DNA from: CALANV01 sp036381615
Lineage (GTDB): Bacteria; Pseudomonadota; Alphaproteobacteria; CACIAM-22H2
DNA length: 64,000 nt
Reading direction: 5' to 3'
NCBI GenBank assembly: GCA_036381615.1
Contig: DASVCL010000080.1
Location: 1-64,000 of the forward strand
Part shown: piece after piece, positions 1 to 11,628 of the stretch
Numbering within the stretch: the first letter of the stretch is position 1
How the letters are laid out: each line of letters opens with the position of its first letter
Notes under the pieces: generated by a model
Databases searched by the model: none
Told to the model about the DNA's origin: nothing
Seen by the model: the letters and a program-made list of their open reading frames with translations, nothing else
Position numbers and translations under genes: made by a program

Positions 1-3954
<3,954 letters not shown>

Positions 3955-4067
3955 TGCGTTCGTTTGGCGCCCACCCTTATGCGGCGTCGAAACGGGAATT
4001 CCGAGGGGTTATGGCATTTCACGACACCGACCGCCCTGCGGCGGGTGATCAAGCCTGAAGGGGAGCC

Positions 4068-6098
4068 ATGTCGATCCGGTCGGACGAACGTGCGCGCATA
4101 CTCGTGGTCGATGACGACGAGCGTAACCTGTTCGCCATGGAGAAGGTCCTGGAGGATATCGGCGAGGTCGTGGCGGCCAGGTCGGGCGAGGAAGCGCTGA
4201 AGCGGCTCCTCCAGCACGACTTTGCGGTCATCCTGCTCGACGTCCTGATGCCGGCAATGGACGGCTACGAGACGGCGGCTTTGATCCGCTCGCGCGAGCG
4301 GTCGCGCCACGTTCCGATCATTTTCCTCACCGCCATCAACAAGGACGACGTCCACCTGCTCCGCGGCTATTCGATGGGCGCCGTCGACTATGTCTTCAAG
4401 CCGGTCGATCCGCTGATCCTGAAGTCGAAAGTGTCGGTTTTCGTCGACCTGTTCAACAAGGCGCGGGAGATTCAGCGCAAGGCGGCGCAGGAGCAGCACC
4501 TGCTCGAGGAGAACTTTCGCGTTCGTACGGAGAAGCTGCTGGCCGAGCAGGCGCTTCGATGGAACGAGGAGCGTCAGGCCGCGATCATCGAGGCGCTCCC
4601 CCTCGCGCTTTACGCGAAAGACGTTCCTGCTCAAGCGTGGATGCAGCTTTCCAGTCCGCGCTTCATCGGGGACAAGATCGAGACGATTTGCGGATTCGAT
4701 TCGGCGGAATTCCGCACGAATCAGGGACTCTGGCGCGACCGGATCCACCCCGATGACCGCGACCATGTGCTGCGTGGGCTCGAACGTCTGAGGACATCCG
4801 GAATCATGGCCGTCGAATACCGATGGCGCTGCGCCGACGGGCAGTACCGATTCATTCTGGATCAGGCCGTCCTGATGCGCGATGCCGACGGCACGCCGCG
4901 CGAAATCGTCGGTTCGTGGATGGACGTAAGTGAACGGCGTGGCCTGGAACAGCAGCTCGTTCAGGCGCAGAAGATGGACGCGATCGGCAAATTGACCGGC
5001 GGGATCGCGCACGACTTCAACAACATGCTGACCGTGGTGATCGGCAGCCTCGAGCGAATCAGGCGCGTGCTCGAGGGTGATCCGGCGATGCTGCGCCGCG
5101 TCGAGCTGGCGCTGGAGGGGGCTTCCAGATGCTCAGATTTGACGCGACGCCTGCTGACGTTTGCTCGCCGTCAGCCGTTACAGCCGCAGCTGGTCGATCT
5201 CAATCGGACGGTCGTCGGTGTCGCCAAAATGGTGCGGCGCGTCATCGGCGACGCCATCGAGCTCAGGATCGATTGCGAGGAAGGCTTGTGGCCGACGCAG
5301 GCCGATCCGGCACAGGTCGAATCGGCGCTGCTCAATCTGGTCGTCAACGCGCGCGATGCGATGCCGGACGGTGGCACCCTGACCGTGGCGACGCGCAATG
5401 TCGACGTCGATGCATCCGATCCCCTGTGCGACGGCGGAATCGAACCGGGACAGTATGTGGTGCTGAGCGTCGCCGATAGGGGCGTCGGCATTCCTGCCGA
5501 AATTCGGGATCGGGTGTTCGAACCGTTTTTCACGACCAAGGAGGCGGGGCATGGCACGGGCCTCGGCCTCAGCATCGTTTACGGCTTCGTGAGGCAGTCG
5601 GGCGGGCATATTACGCTCGAGAGCGAGATCGGTGTGGGTACGACGATCAGGATTTACCTGCCGCGGTGCACCGTACAGCCGGAGACATCGGCGCCCGTGT
5701 CATGCGACGACGGAACGCCGCGCGCCCGGGCGGGCGAGGTCGTGCTCGCCGTCGAGGACGATCCGACGGTCCGAAGCGTTGCCGTGAACATGCTCCGGGA
5801 ACTCGGATACGGCGTCATCGAGGCATCGGACGGCCCCACTGCGCTGGAGGCGCTCGACCGCGCGCCGCGCGTCGATTTGCTCTTCACCGATTTGGCGATG
5901 CCGGGAGGGCTCAACGGCCGGGATCTCATTCGCGAGGCGACCAAAAGGGAGACCCATCTCAAGGCCCTGCTGACGTCGGCCTATACGGATCAGCTGTGGT
6001 GCGAAACCGGATCGGGCGTGGCCGTACACCTGCTGGCGAAGCCGTATCGGGAAAGCGACCTGGCGAGGGCGGTAAGGGCGGTGCTTGACAGTACGTGA
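4068..6098 (+). CDS. Receiver-PAS-histidine kinase-receiver hybrid protein
   Basis: 676 residues. An N-terminal receiver (about 5-125) has the DDDE acidic pocket, acceptor Asp at about 58 in a LLDVLMPAMDG context, and the conserved Lys before Pro. A coiled coil and a PAS domain with PAC-like end (about 165-300) follow. The kinase core has its acceptor His at about 315 in GGIAHDFNN, the His box typical of NtrB-like hybrid kinases. The ATPase domain has G1 (DRGVGIP) and G2 (GTGLGLS) boxes. A second receiver begins near 559 with acceptor Asp in LLFTDLAMPGG. No transmembrane segment is seen, so it is probably cytoplasmic. It lies 113 bp downstream of the HAMP-array kinase on the same strand and probably takes phosphate from it or shares its pathway. 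A purine-rich AAGGGGAG precedes the chosen ATG. Confidence 0.92.
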   Translation: MSIRSDERARILVVDDDERNLFAMEKVLEDIGEVVAARSGEEALKRLLQHDFAVILLDVLMPAMDGYETAALIRSRERSRHVPIIFLTAINKDDVHLLRGYSMGAVDYVFKPVDPLILKSKVSVFVDLFNKAREIQRKAAQEQHLLEENFRVRTEKLLAEQALRWNEERQAAIIEALPLALYAKDVPAQAWMQLSSPRFIGDKIETICGFDSAEFRTNQGLWRDRIHPDDRDHVLRGLERLRTSGIMAVEYRWRCADGQYRFILDQAVLMRDADGTPREIVGSWMDVSERRGLEQQLVQAQKMDAIGKLTGGIAHDFNNMLTVVIGSLERIRRVLEGDPAMLRRVELALEGASRCSDLTRRLLTFARRQPLQPQLVDLNRTVVGVAKMVRRVIGDAIELRIDCEEGLWPTQADPAQVESALLNLVVNARDAMPDGGTLTVATRNVDVDASDPLCDGGIEPGQYVVLSVADRGVGIPAEIRDRVFEPFFTTKEAGHGTGLGLSIVYGFVRQSGGHITLESEIGVGTTIRIYLPRCTVQPETSAPVSCDDGTPRARAGEVVLAVEDDPTVRSVAVNMLRELGYGVIEASDGPTALEALDRAPRVDLLFTDLAMPGGLNGRDLIREATKRETHLKALLTSAYTDQLWCETGSGVAVHLLAKPYRESDLARAVRAVLDST

Positions 6099-6128
6099 TG
6101 GCCGGATGCGGTCGGCATCGGGTGGCGC

Positions 6129-6389
6129 TCAACGCCGCACGCCCATGTTTTTTGCGATGATCGCCACGATGATGAGGACGAAGGCGGCAAGACGGATGAG
6201 ATAGAACCAGGTCTGCTCTTCGCGCTCCATGCCCGCAAGCGCAAGCAAGGTCTGCGTTAGCGCAAGAAGCCAGAACGCGCACGCGAACATGACGAAGAAC
6301 CGGTCGCCCGTACGGGCCCAGAACCGCAGAAAGAACAGTCCGGCGATCAGGTACCCCATCACCAGAACGCCGGCCGCGAACTCGATCAT
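6129..6389 (-). CDS. Small three-helix membrane protein, DUF5985-like (second copy)
   Basis: 86 residues beginning MIEFAAGVLVMGYL. Three hydrophobic segments (about 5-22, 32-52, 62-80) are separated by short charged loops, one containing the acidic run MEREEQ. The size and pattern resemble the DUF5985 family of unknown function. It is the last gene of a three-gene minus-strand operon, 10 bp after a paralogue of similar topology. The same frame is open upstream as far as 6608, but that extension lies opposite the paralogue and is not protein-like, so I chose the ATG at 6389. It converges with the hybrid kinase ending at 6098. No catalytic residues are apparent. A role as a membrane sensor or accessory protein is inference only. 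Confidence 0.75.
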   Translation of the reverse strand: MIEFAAGVLVMGYLIAGLFFLRFWARTGDRFFVMFACAFWLLALTQTLLALAGMEREEQTWFYLIRLAAFVLIIVAIIAKNMGVRR

Positions 6390-6399
6390 GCTGCGCTCC

Positions 6400-6675
6400 T
6401 CAGTCGAGTTCCCAGATGAAGCCGTAGAGCAGAACACCGACGGCCGCCAGGGACGAAAGGTATCGGAATGGCAGAATGTACACCTCCGGCAGAAGGATGA
6501 CGTCGACAATGAGGAAAAGATTGTTGAGCGCCAACCCGACGAAGCAGAGTGCGCTCCATAGCAGCAGCGTCGTGCCGGTTCGCATATAGCTGCGGATGAG
6601 CAGAACAAGGCACAAGAGACTTGCGCCCAGGCACAGGAAGTACACGACGGACTGGAAGGACGCCATCGCCATCAA
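6400..6675 (-). CDS. Small three-helix membrane protein, DUF5985-like (first copy)
   Basis: 91 residues with three predicted membrane helices (about 7-27, 34-55, 63-85) and little soluble sequence. The start overlaps the stop of the upstream winged-helix gene as ATGA, so translation is probably coupled. Alternative in-frame ATGs lie at 6672 and 6666. It resembles its downstream neighbour in size and helix spacing, suggesting a duplicated pair that may form a heteromeric membrane complex. The function is unknown. Confidence 0.75.
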   Translation of the reverse strand: MMAMASFQSVVYFLCLGASLLCLVLLIRSYMRTGTTLLLWSALCFVGLALNNLFLIVDVILLPEVYILPFRYLSSLAAVGVLLYGFIWELD

Positions 6676-7037
6676 TCCTTCTTAAACTTGAAGGCATCCG
6701 CAAATGTCTGGATCTTCTCGTTGGGTGCCGAAATGATCTCGCGAATGAGCGCAAAAGGCCTTTCGGCGTAAATGCGTTCGACCGCCTGGATCAGTTCCTC
6801 CTGCTCGGGATTACTCACCTCGTAATGATAGCGTTCATCCTTCGCCCGGATGATTCCGGAGCGTTGGAAAGCGGAAAGGATCTCCGTTACGACCAGTGGG
6901 CTGCTGCGCAGCTCTGCCGTCAACCCTTCGACCGTCCATTCGCGTGGGGCCGTGCGCCGAATGAGAAGTAGAAGCTCCAGCGCCCAGACGGACTTGATCG
7001 TGCTGCGAACAAAGCGGAGGACGGGCTCAGGAATCAC
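6672..7037 (-). CDS. Winged-helix DNA-binding domain protein
   Basis: 121 residues. The region at about 15-75 reads as a winged helix: helix 1 (SVWALELLLLIRR), a helix-turn-helix around WTVEGLTAELRSSPLVVTEIL, then a strand pair ending in YHYEV. The C-terminal helix may mediate dimerisation. There is no effector domain. It is the first gene of the operon with two small membrane proteins and overlaps the next gene by ATGA. The protein may regulate the operon itself or read out the membrane proteins. That link comes only from gene order. Confidence 0.65.
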   Translation of the reverse strand: MIPEPVLRFVRSTIKSVWALELLLLIRRTAPREWTVEGLTAELRSSPLVVTEILSAFQRSGIIRAKDERYHYEVSNPEQEELIQAVERIYAERPFALIREIISAPNEKIQTFADAFKFKKD

Positions 7038-7251
7038 TGCGCCCAGCCGTCGCTTTCATCGTAGAAGCCGTCATTCGCGGACCTTATCACGAGGCGACGA
7101 TCGAAAAAACACCGTCGGTATCGGCGCGCGACTGACGACTTTTCGCGGGCGGTACGAGACGGAAGTCGACCTTTGAGCCCGCGGTATGGACGATTCTGCT
7201 TGTCGCGGCCGCGACCCGGCCAATCGAGGGCTGCCTATGCCGATTGGCCGT

Positions 7252-8175
7252 TCATTCTCCGGACGGCCGCCGATTGACGAGATAGATCCCCGCGGTAACG
7301 AGCATGAGGGCGGTGATCAGGGCCGTCGTGATCGGTTCCGACAGCAGCAACGCGCCGGCCGACACGCCGAACAGCGGCGTAAGGAAGGAGAATGCCGACA
7401 GTCGCGAGGCGGGATAATGCTTCACGAGCCAGAACCATGCGAGATAGCTCATGAACGCGACGATGACGGTCTGGTAGAACAGCGATGCGGCGACAAGCGG
7501 CGTCACCGCCGTGATCCCGGGTTCGCCGAGCGCGACGGCGGCAATCGGAAGGGCCGCGCCCGAAACCGCGAGCTGATAGAACAACGTCTTGCTGGGCTCG
7601 AGCGTCCGGAGCCGCGTCGCCTTGATCACCACCGTCGTGGCAGCCCACAGGGCGGCGGCGCAAATGATCATGGCATCGCCGATGAGTTCGTGACGCGTCG
7701 GCAATCGCAGCGCGTCGCCGAACGTCACGACGATTCCGCCGAAGGCGGAAGCGAGCCCGAACCATTGCAGAAGGCGAAGTCGTTCCCCGGGGATGAACAG
7801 ATGCGCGCCGATGGCGACGAAGAACGGCGCCGTGTAGAGGAGAATGACGCTGCGCGACGCCGTCGTGAACGTCAGCCCCTGGTAAATGAGAAGGAACTCG
7901 GCCCCGAACAGAACGCCGATGAGAATCGCGAGCCCCATTGGCGTATTCCGGTCGACGAGGCGAATGCCGCGCGTGGCGGCCCAGATCCAGATCAGCACGG
8001 CAGCGCCGGCCGACCGCAATCCGGCCTGCAGGACCGGCGAAATTCCGGCGTTGGCGACCTTGATGGCGACCTGCTGAAGACCCCACAGTGCGCACAGCAC
8101 GACCATCGTCGACATGGCCGTAGCGTCGAGGTGCGGGCGGTCGAGCGCCGCCGCGGTTTCCCCCATCTGTTTCAT
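7252..8175 (-). CDS. DMT-family transporter (EamA domains)
   Basis: 307 residues with about ten hydrophobic segments in two repeated five-helix halves, as in EamA/RhaT-type drug/metabolite transporters. Typical features are the early ALWGLQQVAIK segment, the VILLYTAPFFVAIGAH stretch closing the first repeat, and a second repeat with LFGVSAGALLLSEP near the C-terminus. It acts in the inner membrane, probably as a proton-coupled exporter of a small metabolite or amino acid. The substrate cannot be told from sequence. A second possible start is the ATG at 8166. It stands alone, 134 bp downstream of glucokinase on the same strand. Confidence 0.88.
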   Translation of the reverse strand: MKQMGETAAALDRPHLDATAMSTMVVLCALWGLQQVAIKVANAGISPVLQAGLRSAGAAVLIWIWAATRGIRLVDRNTPMGLAILIGVLFGAEFLLIYQGLTFTTASRSVILLYTAPFFVAIGAHLFIPGERLRLLQWFGLASAFGGIVVTFGDALRLPTRHELIGDAMIICAAALWAATTVVIKATRLRTLEPSKTLFYQLAVSGAALPIAAVALGEPGITAVTPLVAASLFYQTVIVAFMSYLAWFWLVKHYPASRLSAFSFLTPLFGVSAGALLLSEPITTALITALMLVTAGIYLVNRRPSGE

Positions 8176-8309
8176 GAAGATCTCTTTCCGTCACCCTGGC
8201 GGATCCGGCGTGGAACATACAGTCTGGTCCGATGCCAGGGCCATCATTTCGTCGCCTTGCGCGGGCCGCCGGCACGAATGCGGCGACCATTGCCTTGTAT
8301 GGGAAGACG

Positions 8310-9281
8310 TCAGCGGGTCTTTCGGCGGCTTTCCAGGAACTTCGCGGCCCCAAGAAAGGCGGGGATCGGTCGGGTGATCACATAGGTGGGAATGGCGGCG
8401 ACGTAGTGGCGCAAGCGCCCCTTCGCCTCGAAGCGCGTGCGGAAAGCGGATCCGGCGAACGTCGGACCGAGCTTCGGCACGATACCGCCCGCAATGTAGA
8501 TGCCGCCCTGCGCACCGAGGGTCAGGGCAAGATTGCCGGCGACGGTGCCGAGCATCGCGCAGAACATCCCGACGGCTTCGCGGCAGTGGGGGATCTCGTT
8601 CTGGATCGCCGGGTTCGTGATCTGGGCGGGCGTGAGGGAAGCGGCCGGGGTCCGTGCCAGCTCGCAGATGGCATTATAGAGGTTGACCAGGCCCGGCCCC
8701 GACAGAACGCGTTCGGCCGAGACATGGTCGAAGCGGCGGCGCATCAGGTCCAGTACCGCGCTTTCGCGCTCGTCGCCGGGCGACATCGTCACATGTCCAC
8801 CCTCGCCGGGCACGGCGATCCACTCGCCCTTGTGATGGACCAGCGCGCCCACGCCCAATCCGGAGCCGGGGCCGATGACGCCGATCGGCGCCCCGGCGAC
8901 GGGTGCGCCGGGTCCGACCTGAACACGGTCCGTTTCCGAAAGATGCGGAACCGCAAGCGCGTTGGCGGTGAAATCGTTGATGACATACAGGTGCTGAAGG
9001 GCGAAACGCCGGCGCAGATCCTCGATCGAAAAGCTCCACGGATTGTTCGTGAGCGTGACCCGATCGCCGGTGACGGGAGAGGCGACGGCAAGGACCGCGT
9101 CCGCCGGCATTTCGCGCGGCGATTCGTCGGCAAGATAGGCGCTGATCGCGTCGGCAAGGGTTGGATACTCCTCGCACGCGTAGATACGCGCGCGCGCGAT
9201 CGTCCCGTCGGATGCCACGAGCGCGAACCGCGCATTCGTGGCGCCGATGTCTCCGACCAGGCCGATTTCCGATCTGCTCAT
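8310..9281 (-). CDS. glk: Glucokinase
   Basis: 323 residues. The N-terminal phosphate-binding motif GDIGATNARFAL, the VINDFTANALAVPHL segment carrying the catalytic Asp, and the Gly-rich GPGSGLGVGAL nucleotide-binding stretch are those of ATP-dependent Glk (E. coli type, hexokinase/actin fold, not ROK). It phosphorylates glucose to glucose-6-phosphate in the cytoplasm. I chose the ATG at 9281 because GGAGTG stands just upstream; the frame also offers a TTG at 9287. The gene is monocistronic or followed by the exporter at 8175. No regulator is adjacent. Confidence 0.93.
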   Translation of the reverse strand: MSRSEIGLVGDIGATNARFALVASDGTIARARIYACEEYPTLADAISAYLADESPREMPADAVLAVASPVTGDRVTLTNNPWSFSIEDLRRRFALQHLYVINDFTANALAVPHLSETDRVQVGPGAPVAGAPIGVIGPGSGLGVGALVHHKGEWIAVPGEGGHVTMSPGDERESAVLDLMRRRFDHVSAERVLSGPGLVNLYNAICELARTPAASLTPAQITNPAIQNEIPHCREAVGMFCAMLGTVAGNLALTLGAQGGIYIAGGIVPKLGPTFAGSAFRTRFEAKGRLRHYVAAIPTYVITRPIPAFLGAAKFLESRRKTR

Positions 9282-9576
9282 CGGCAATCACTCCGTGAAG
9301 CGCTGTTCCGGCGCAGAAACGTACCAGAAACCGGCCACCGGCGGAGATAGGCGGATCCGGGGCCCGGTGACCGACACTGTCGACGGCGGCGTTTCTCCGA
9401 AATGGCTGAGTTAACCCCAACGCGTCGATACGGTCGTCGATGGCCGTATCGTCGTCGACCGCAGGCGGCTCGTTACTGCCGACATGGCGGCATTTCGCCG
9501 TCATGTCGAAGAAGCGATGGCAGGGCACAGGGAAAATATCGCCGGCGTCCTGAAGAAATCGAGGCGCCGGCCCGGA

Positions 9577-10776
9577 TCATGCCGGTTTGCGCAGAGCCGT
9601 TGTGCGCCGTGCGCGGCGCTTCAGCAGCCACATGGCGCACCCGGTAACGGCGAAGATCGGGATGATGATGCCTGAAAGGAAGACCGCGAATCTGTAGATC
9701 CCGCCCAGGCCCAGGCCGTAGTGCAGCGGCCGCTGCCACGCCATGATTGTTTCGCCGACGGAAAACGTCCGCGGATCGTGTATGTCGACGACCCGGCCGG
9801 TCCAGGGATCGACGAACACGGTAATGGCCGGGGCACCTTCGGCATCGTCGGGCCGGGCGAGTGTCACGCGCATAGCTTGGTCGGGACGCATCGGCAGGAA
9901 CACCATGCGGACGTCGCTCTCGCCGACGGCTTCGCGCGCCAGCGCGACCGCCCGATCGACACCGATCGGTGTGGCGTCTTTGATCGGTTCGACCCGGATG
10001 GCGTTGGCGGCCGCGCGCAGATCGCGGGCCGGAAAGGCGGCGTTGATGACGGCCCCCGTCTGCGCCGGGAAGGCGAGATAGACCCCGCTGAAGCTCACCA
10101 CCAGGAAGACGATCAGGCTCCAGATGCCGACGGCGCCGTGCAGATCGCGGTGGAGGCGCAGGCCGCGCGCGCCTTTCTTCACCGTGAATGCGGCGGCCCA
10201 CCGCCCTGGCCGCGGCCACCAGATGACGAGCCCGGAGAGACCCAGCACGAGCATGGCGACGCCAAGCCAGCCGACGGCAACGCGCCCGTCCCGGCCGCCG
10301 ATCAGCAGGTTCCCGTGCAGGTCGTGGATGAGGCGCAACCATGACGGCGTCGGTGTCGGATTGCCGAGCACCTGGAGCGACACGGGATCGATCAGAACCT
10401 GGACGCTGCCGGCAAAGGGGCCGGCTTGCGGTTGACCGCCGGCAGGGGCGGGGCCGGTCTGGCTTCTCGCCCGCATCAACCGCACGGCGGCAGGAGCGCC
10501 GGGCTCTGCCGGCATGCGGATCATTCCCGGCGCCATGCCGGGCGGCGCCGACGCCCGCGCAGCGGCGATGATCTCGTCCGTCGAATGTCGCTCGCCGGTT
10601 GCGGTTGCGCGCGGCTCGGGCGAGCCAAACAGATGCTCGAGGTCGTGGCCATAGACCAGGATGCTGCCGGTGATGCCGATGATCGCCAGGGGAATACAGA
10701 GCGTCAGCCCCACCCAAAGATGGATCTGCTGCAGCCAGTACCGCCAGGCGATGCGGCGGGTCGACTCCGCGGCCAT
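9577..10776 (-). CDS. PepSY-associated membrane protein (PiuB-like)
   Basis: 399 residues. One membrane helix near the N-terminus (about 14-40, HLWVGLTLCIPLAIIGITGS) and three more towards the middle and C-terminus flank periplasmic PepSY-type segments. This is the PepSY_TM architecture of proteins encoded beside siderophore receptors, which are thought to help ferric-siderophore reduction or release. It is the last gene of the block TonB receptor - PiuC-like dioxygenase - PepSY protein, 71 bp after the dioxygenase, with AGGAG before the ATG. Control by Fur from the sites upstream of the receptor is likely if the block is one transcript. Confidence 0.85.
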   Translation of the reverse strand: MAAESTRRIAWRYWLQQIHLWVGLTLCIPLAIIGITGSILVYGHDLEHLFGSPEPRATATGERHSTDEIIAAARASAPPGMAPGMIRMPAEPGAPAAVRLMRARSQTGPAPAGGQPQAGPFAGSVQVLIDPVSLQVLGNPTPTPSWLRLIHDLHGNLLIGGRDGRVAVGWLGVAMLVLGLSGLVIWWPRPGRWAAAFTVKKGARGLRLHRDLHGAVGIWSLIVFLVVSFSGVYLAFPAQTGAVINAAFPARDLRAAANAIRVEPIKDATPIGVDRAVALAREAVGESDVRMVFLPMRPDQAMRVTLARPDDAEGAPAITVFVDPWTGRVVDIHDPRTFSVGETIMAWQRPLHYGLGLGGIYRFAVFLSGIIIPIFAVTGCAMWLLKRRARRTTALRKPA

Positions 10777-10847
10777 ACGTTCTCCTGTCAGGATGCGTGC
10801 AAATTGGGGAGTGGGGCCGGGCCTCCGGTCGCGGCGCGCGACGGTCC

Positions 10848-11528
10848 CTAGATATCGGCCCAGCGCCGAAGCAGGTTGTGGTAGACGTTGGTGAGTTGCA
10901 CGACGCCCGGGTGGTCGGTCACGTCGCGGTTGATCCGCTGGATCGCCATGTCGAGTTCGAACAGCAGCGTGCGCTGGCCGTCATCGCGCACCATGCTTTG
11001 GATCCAGAAGAACGATGCGATCCGGGCCCCGCGCGTGACGGGCCGGACGTGGTGCAGGCTGCTGGACGGGTAGAGAACCATGTGCCCGGCGGGCAGCTTC
11101 ACGCGGTGCACGCCGTAGGTATCCCCGATCGAAAGTTCGCCGCCGTCGTATTCGTCGGGCCCGGTAAAGAACAGCGTTGCGGACAGATCCGTGCGCACGC
11201 GGTGCGGCGTGCCGCGGATCGGCCGGATGGCATTGTCGACGTGATTTCCGAAGTGCTGGCCGCCCTGGTAGCGGTTGAAGAGCGGCGGAAAGATTTTCAG
11301 CGGCAGCGCCGCCGAGATGAACAGCGGATTGTTGGCGAGGGCGGACAGGATCACGTCGCCGATCTGGCGGGCGACCGGATGGTCCTCGGGCAACTGCATG
11401 TTGTCCTTCACCTTTGCGGATTGATGTCCGGCCGTGATGCGGCCGTCGACCCATTCCGCCTGCTCCAGCATCTGGCGGCATTGGACCGTCTGTTCCCTGG
11501 TCAGCACGTCCGGAATATGCAGCAACAT
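10848..11528 (-). CDS. Fe(II)/2-oxoglutarate-dependent dioxygenase, PiuC/PKHD type
   Basis: 226 residues, the usual size of the PKHD-type hydroxylase family. The 2-His-1-carboxylate iron site is visible as HFGNHVDNA (His and Asp) and the distal His in SSSLHHVRPV. The 2-oxoglutarate-binding Arg follows in GARIASFFWIQS. Members sit beside TonB siderophore receptors and are iron-regulated in Pseudomonas and Acinetobacter. The substrate, possibly a siderophore, is not firmly established. It lies between the receptor gene (100 bp upstream) and the PepSY gene (71 bp downstream). Confidence 0.9.
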   Translation of the reverse strand: MLLHIPDVLTREQTVQCRQMLEQAEWVDGRITAGHQSAKVKDNMQLPEDHPVARQIGDVILSALANNPLFISAALPLKIFPPLFNRYQGGQHFGNHVDNAIRPIRGTPHRVRTDLSATLFFTGPDEYDGGELSIGDTYGVHRVKLPAGHMVLYPSSSLHHVRPVTRGARIASFFWIQSMVRDDGQRTLLFELDMAIQRINRDVTDHPGVVQLTNVYHNLLRRWADI

Positions 11529-11628
11529 GACCGATTCCCCGCGAAGTCGTTCAAAGTCGTGGGCGCGACAGGCTCGTCGATGATGATGCGGCCCCGCCCG
11601 CAGGCGCGGACGGGGCCGTTCACGGTGC

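Noticed and set aside
7186..9350. Two plus-strand frames (399 and 372 codons) opposite the EamA exporter and glucokinase
   Set aside because: Both are antisense to strongly supported genes and very rich in Arg, Asp and Gly.
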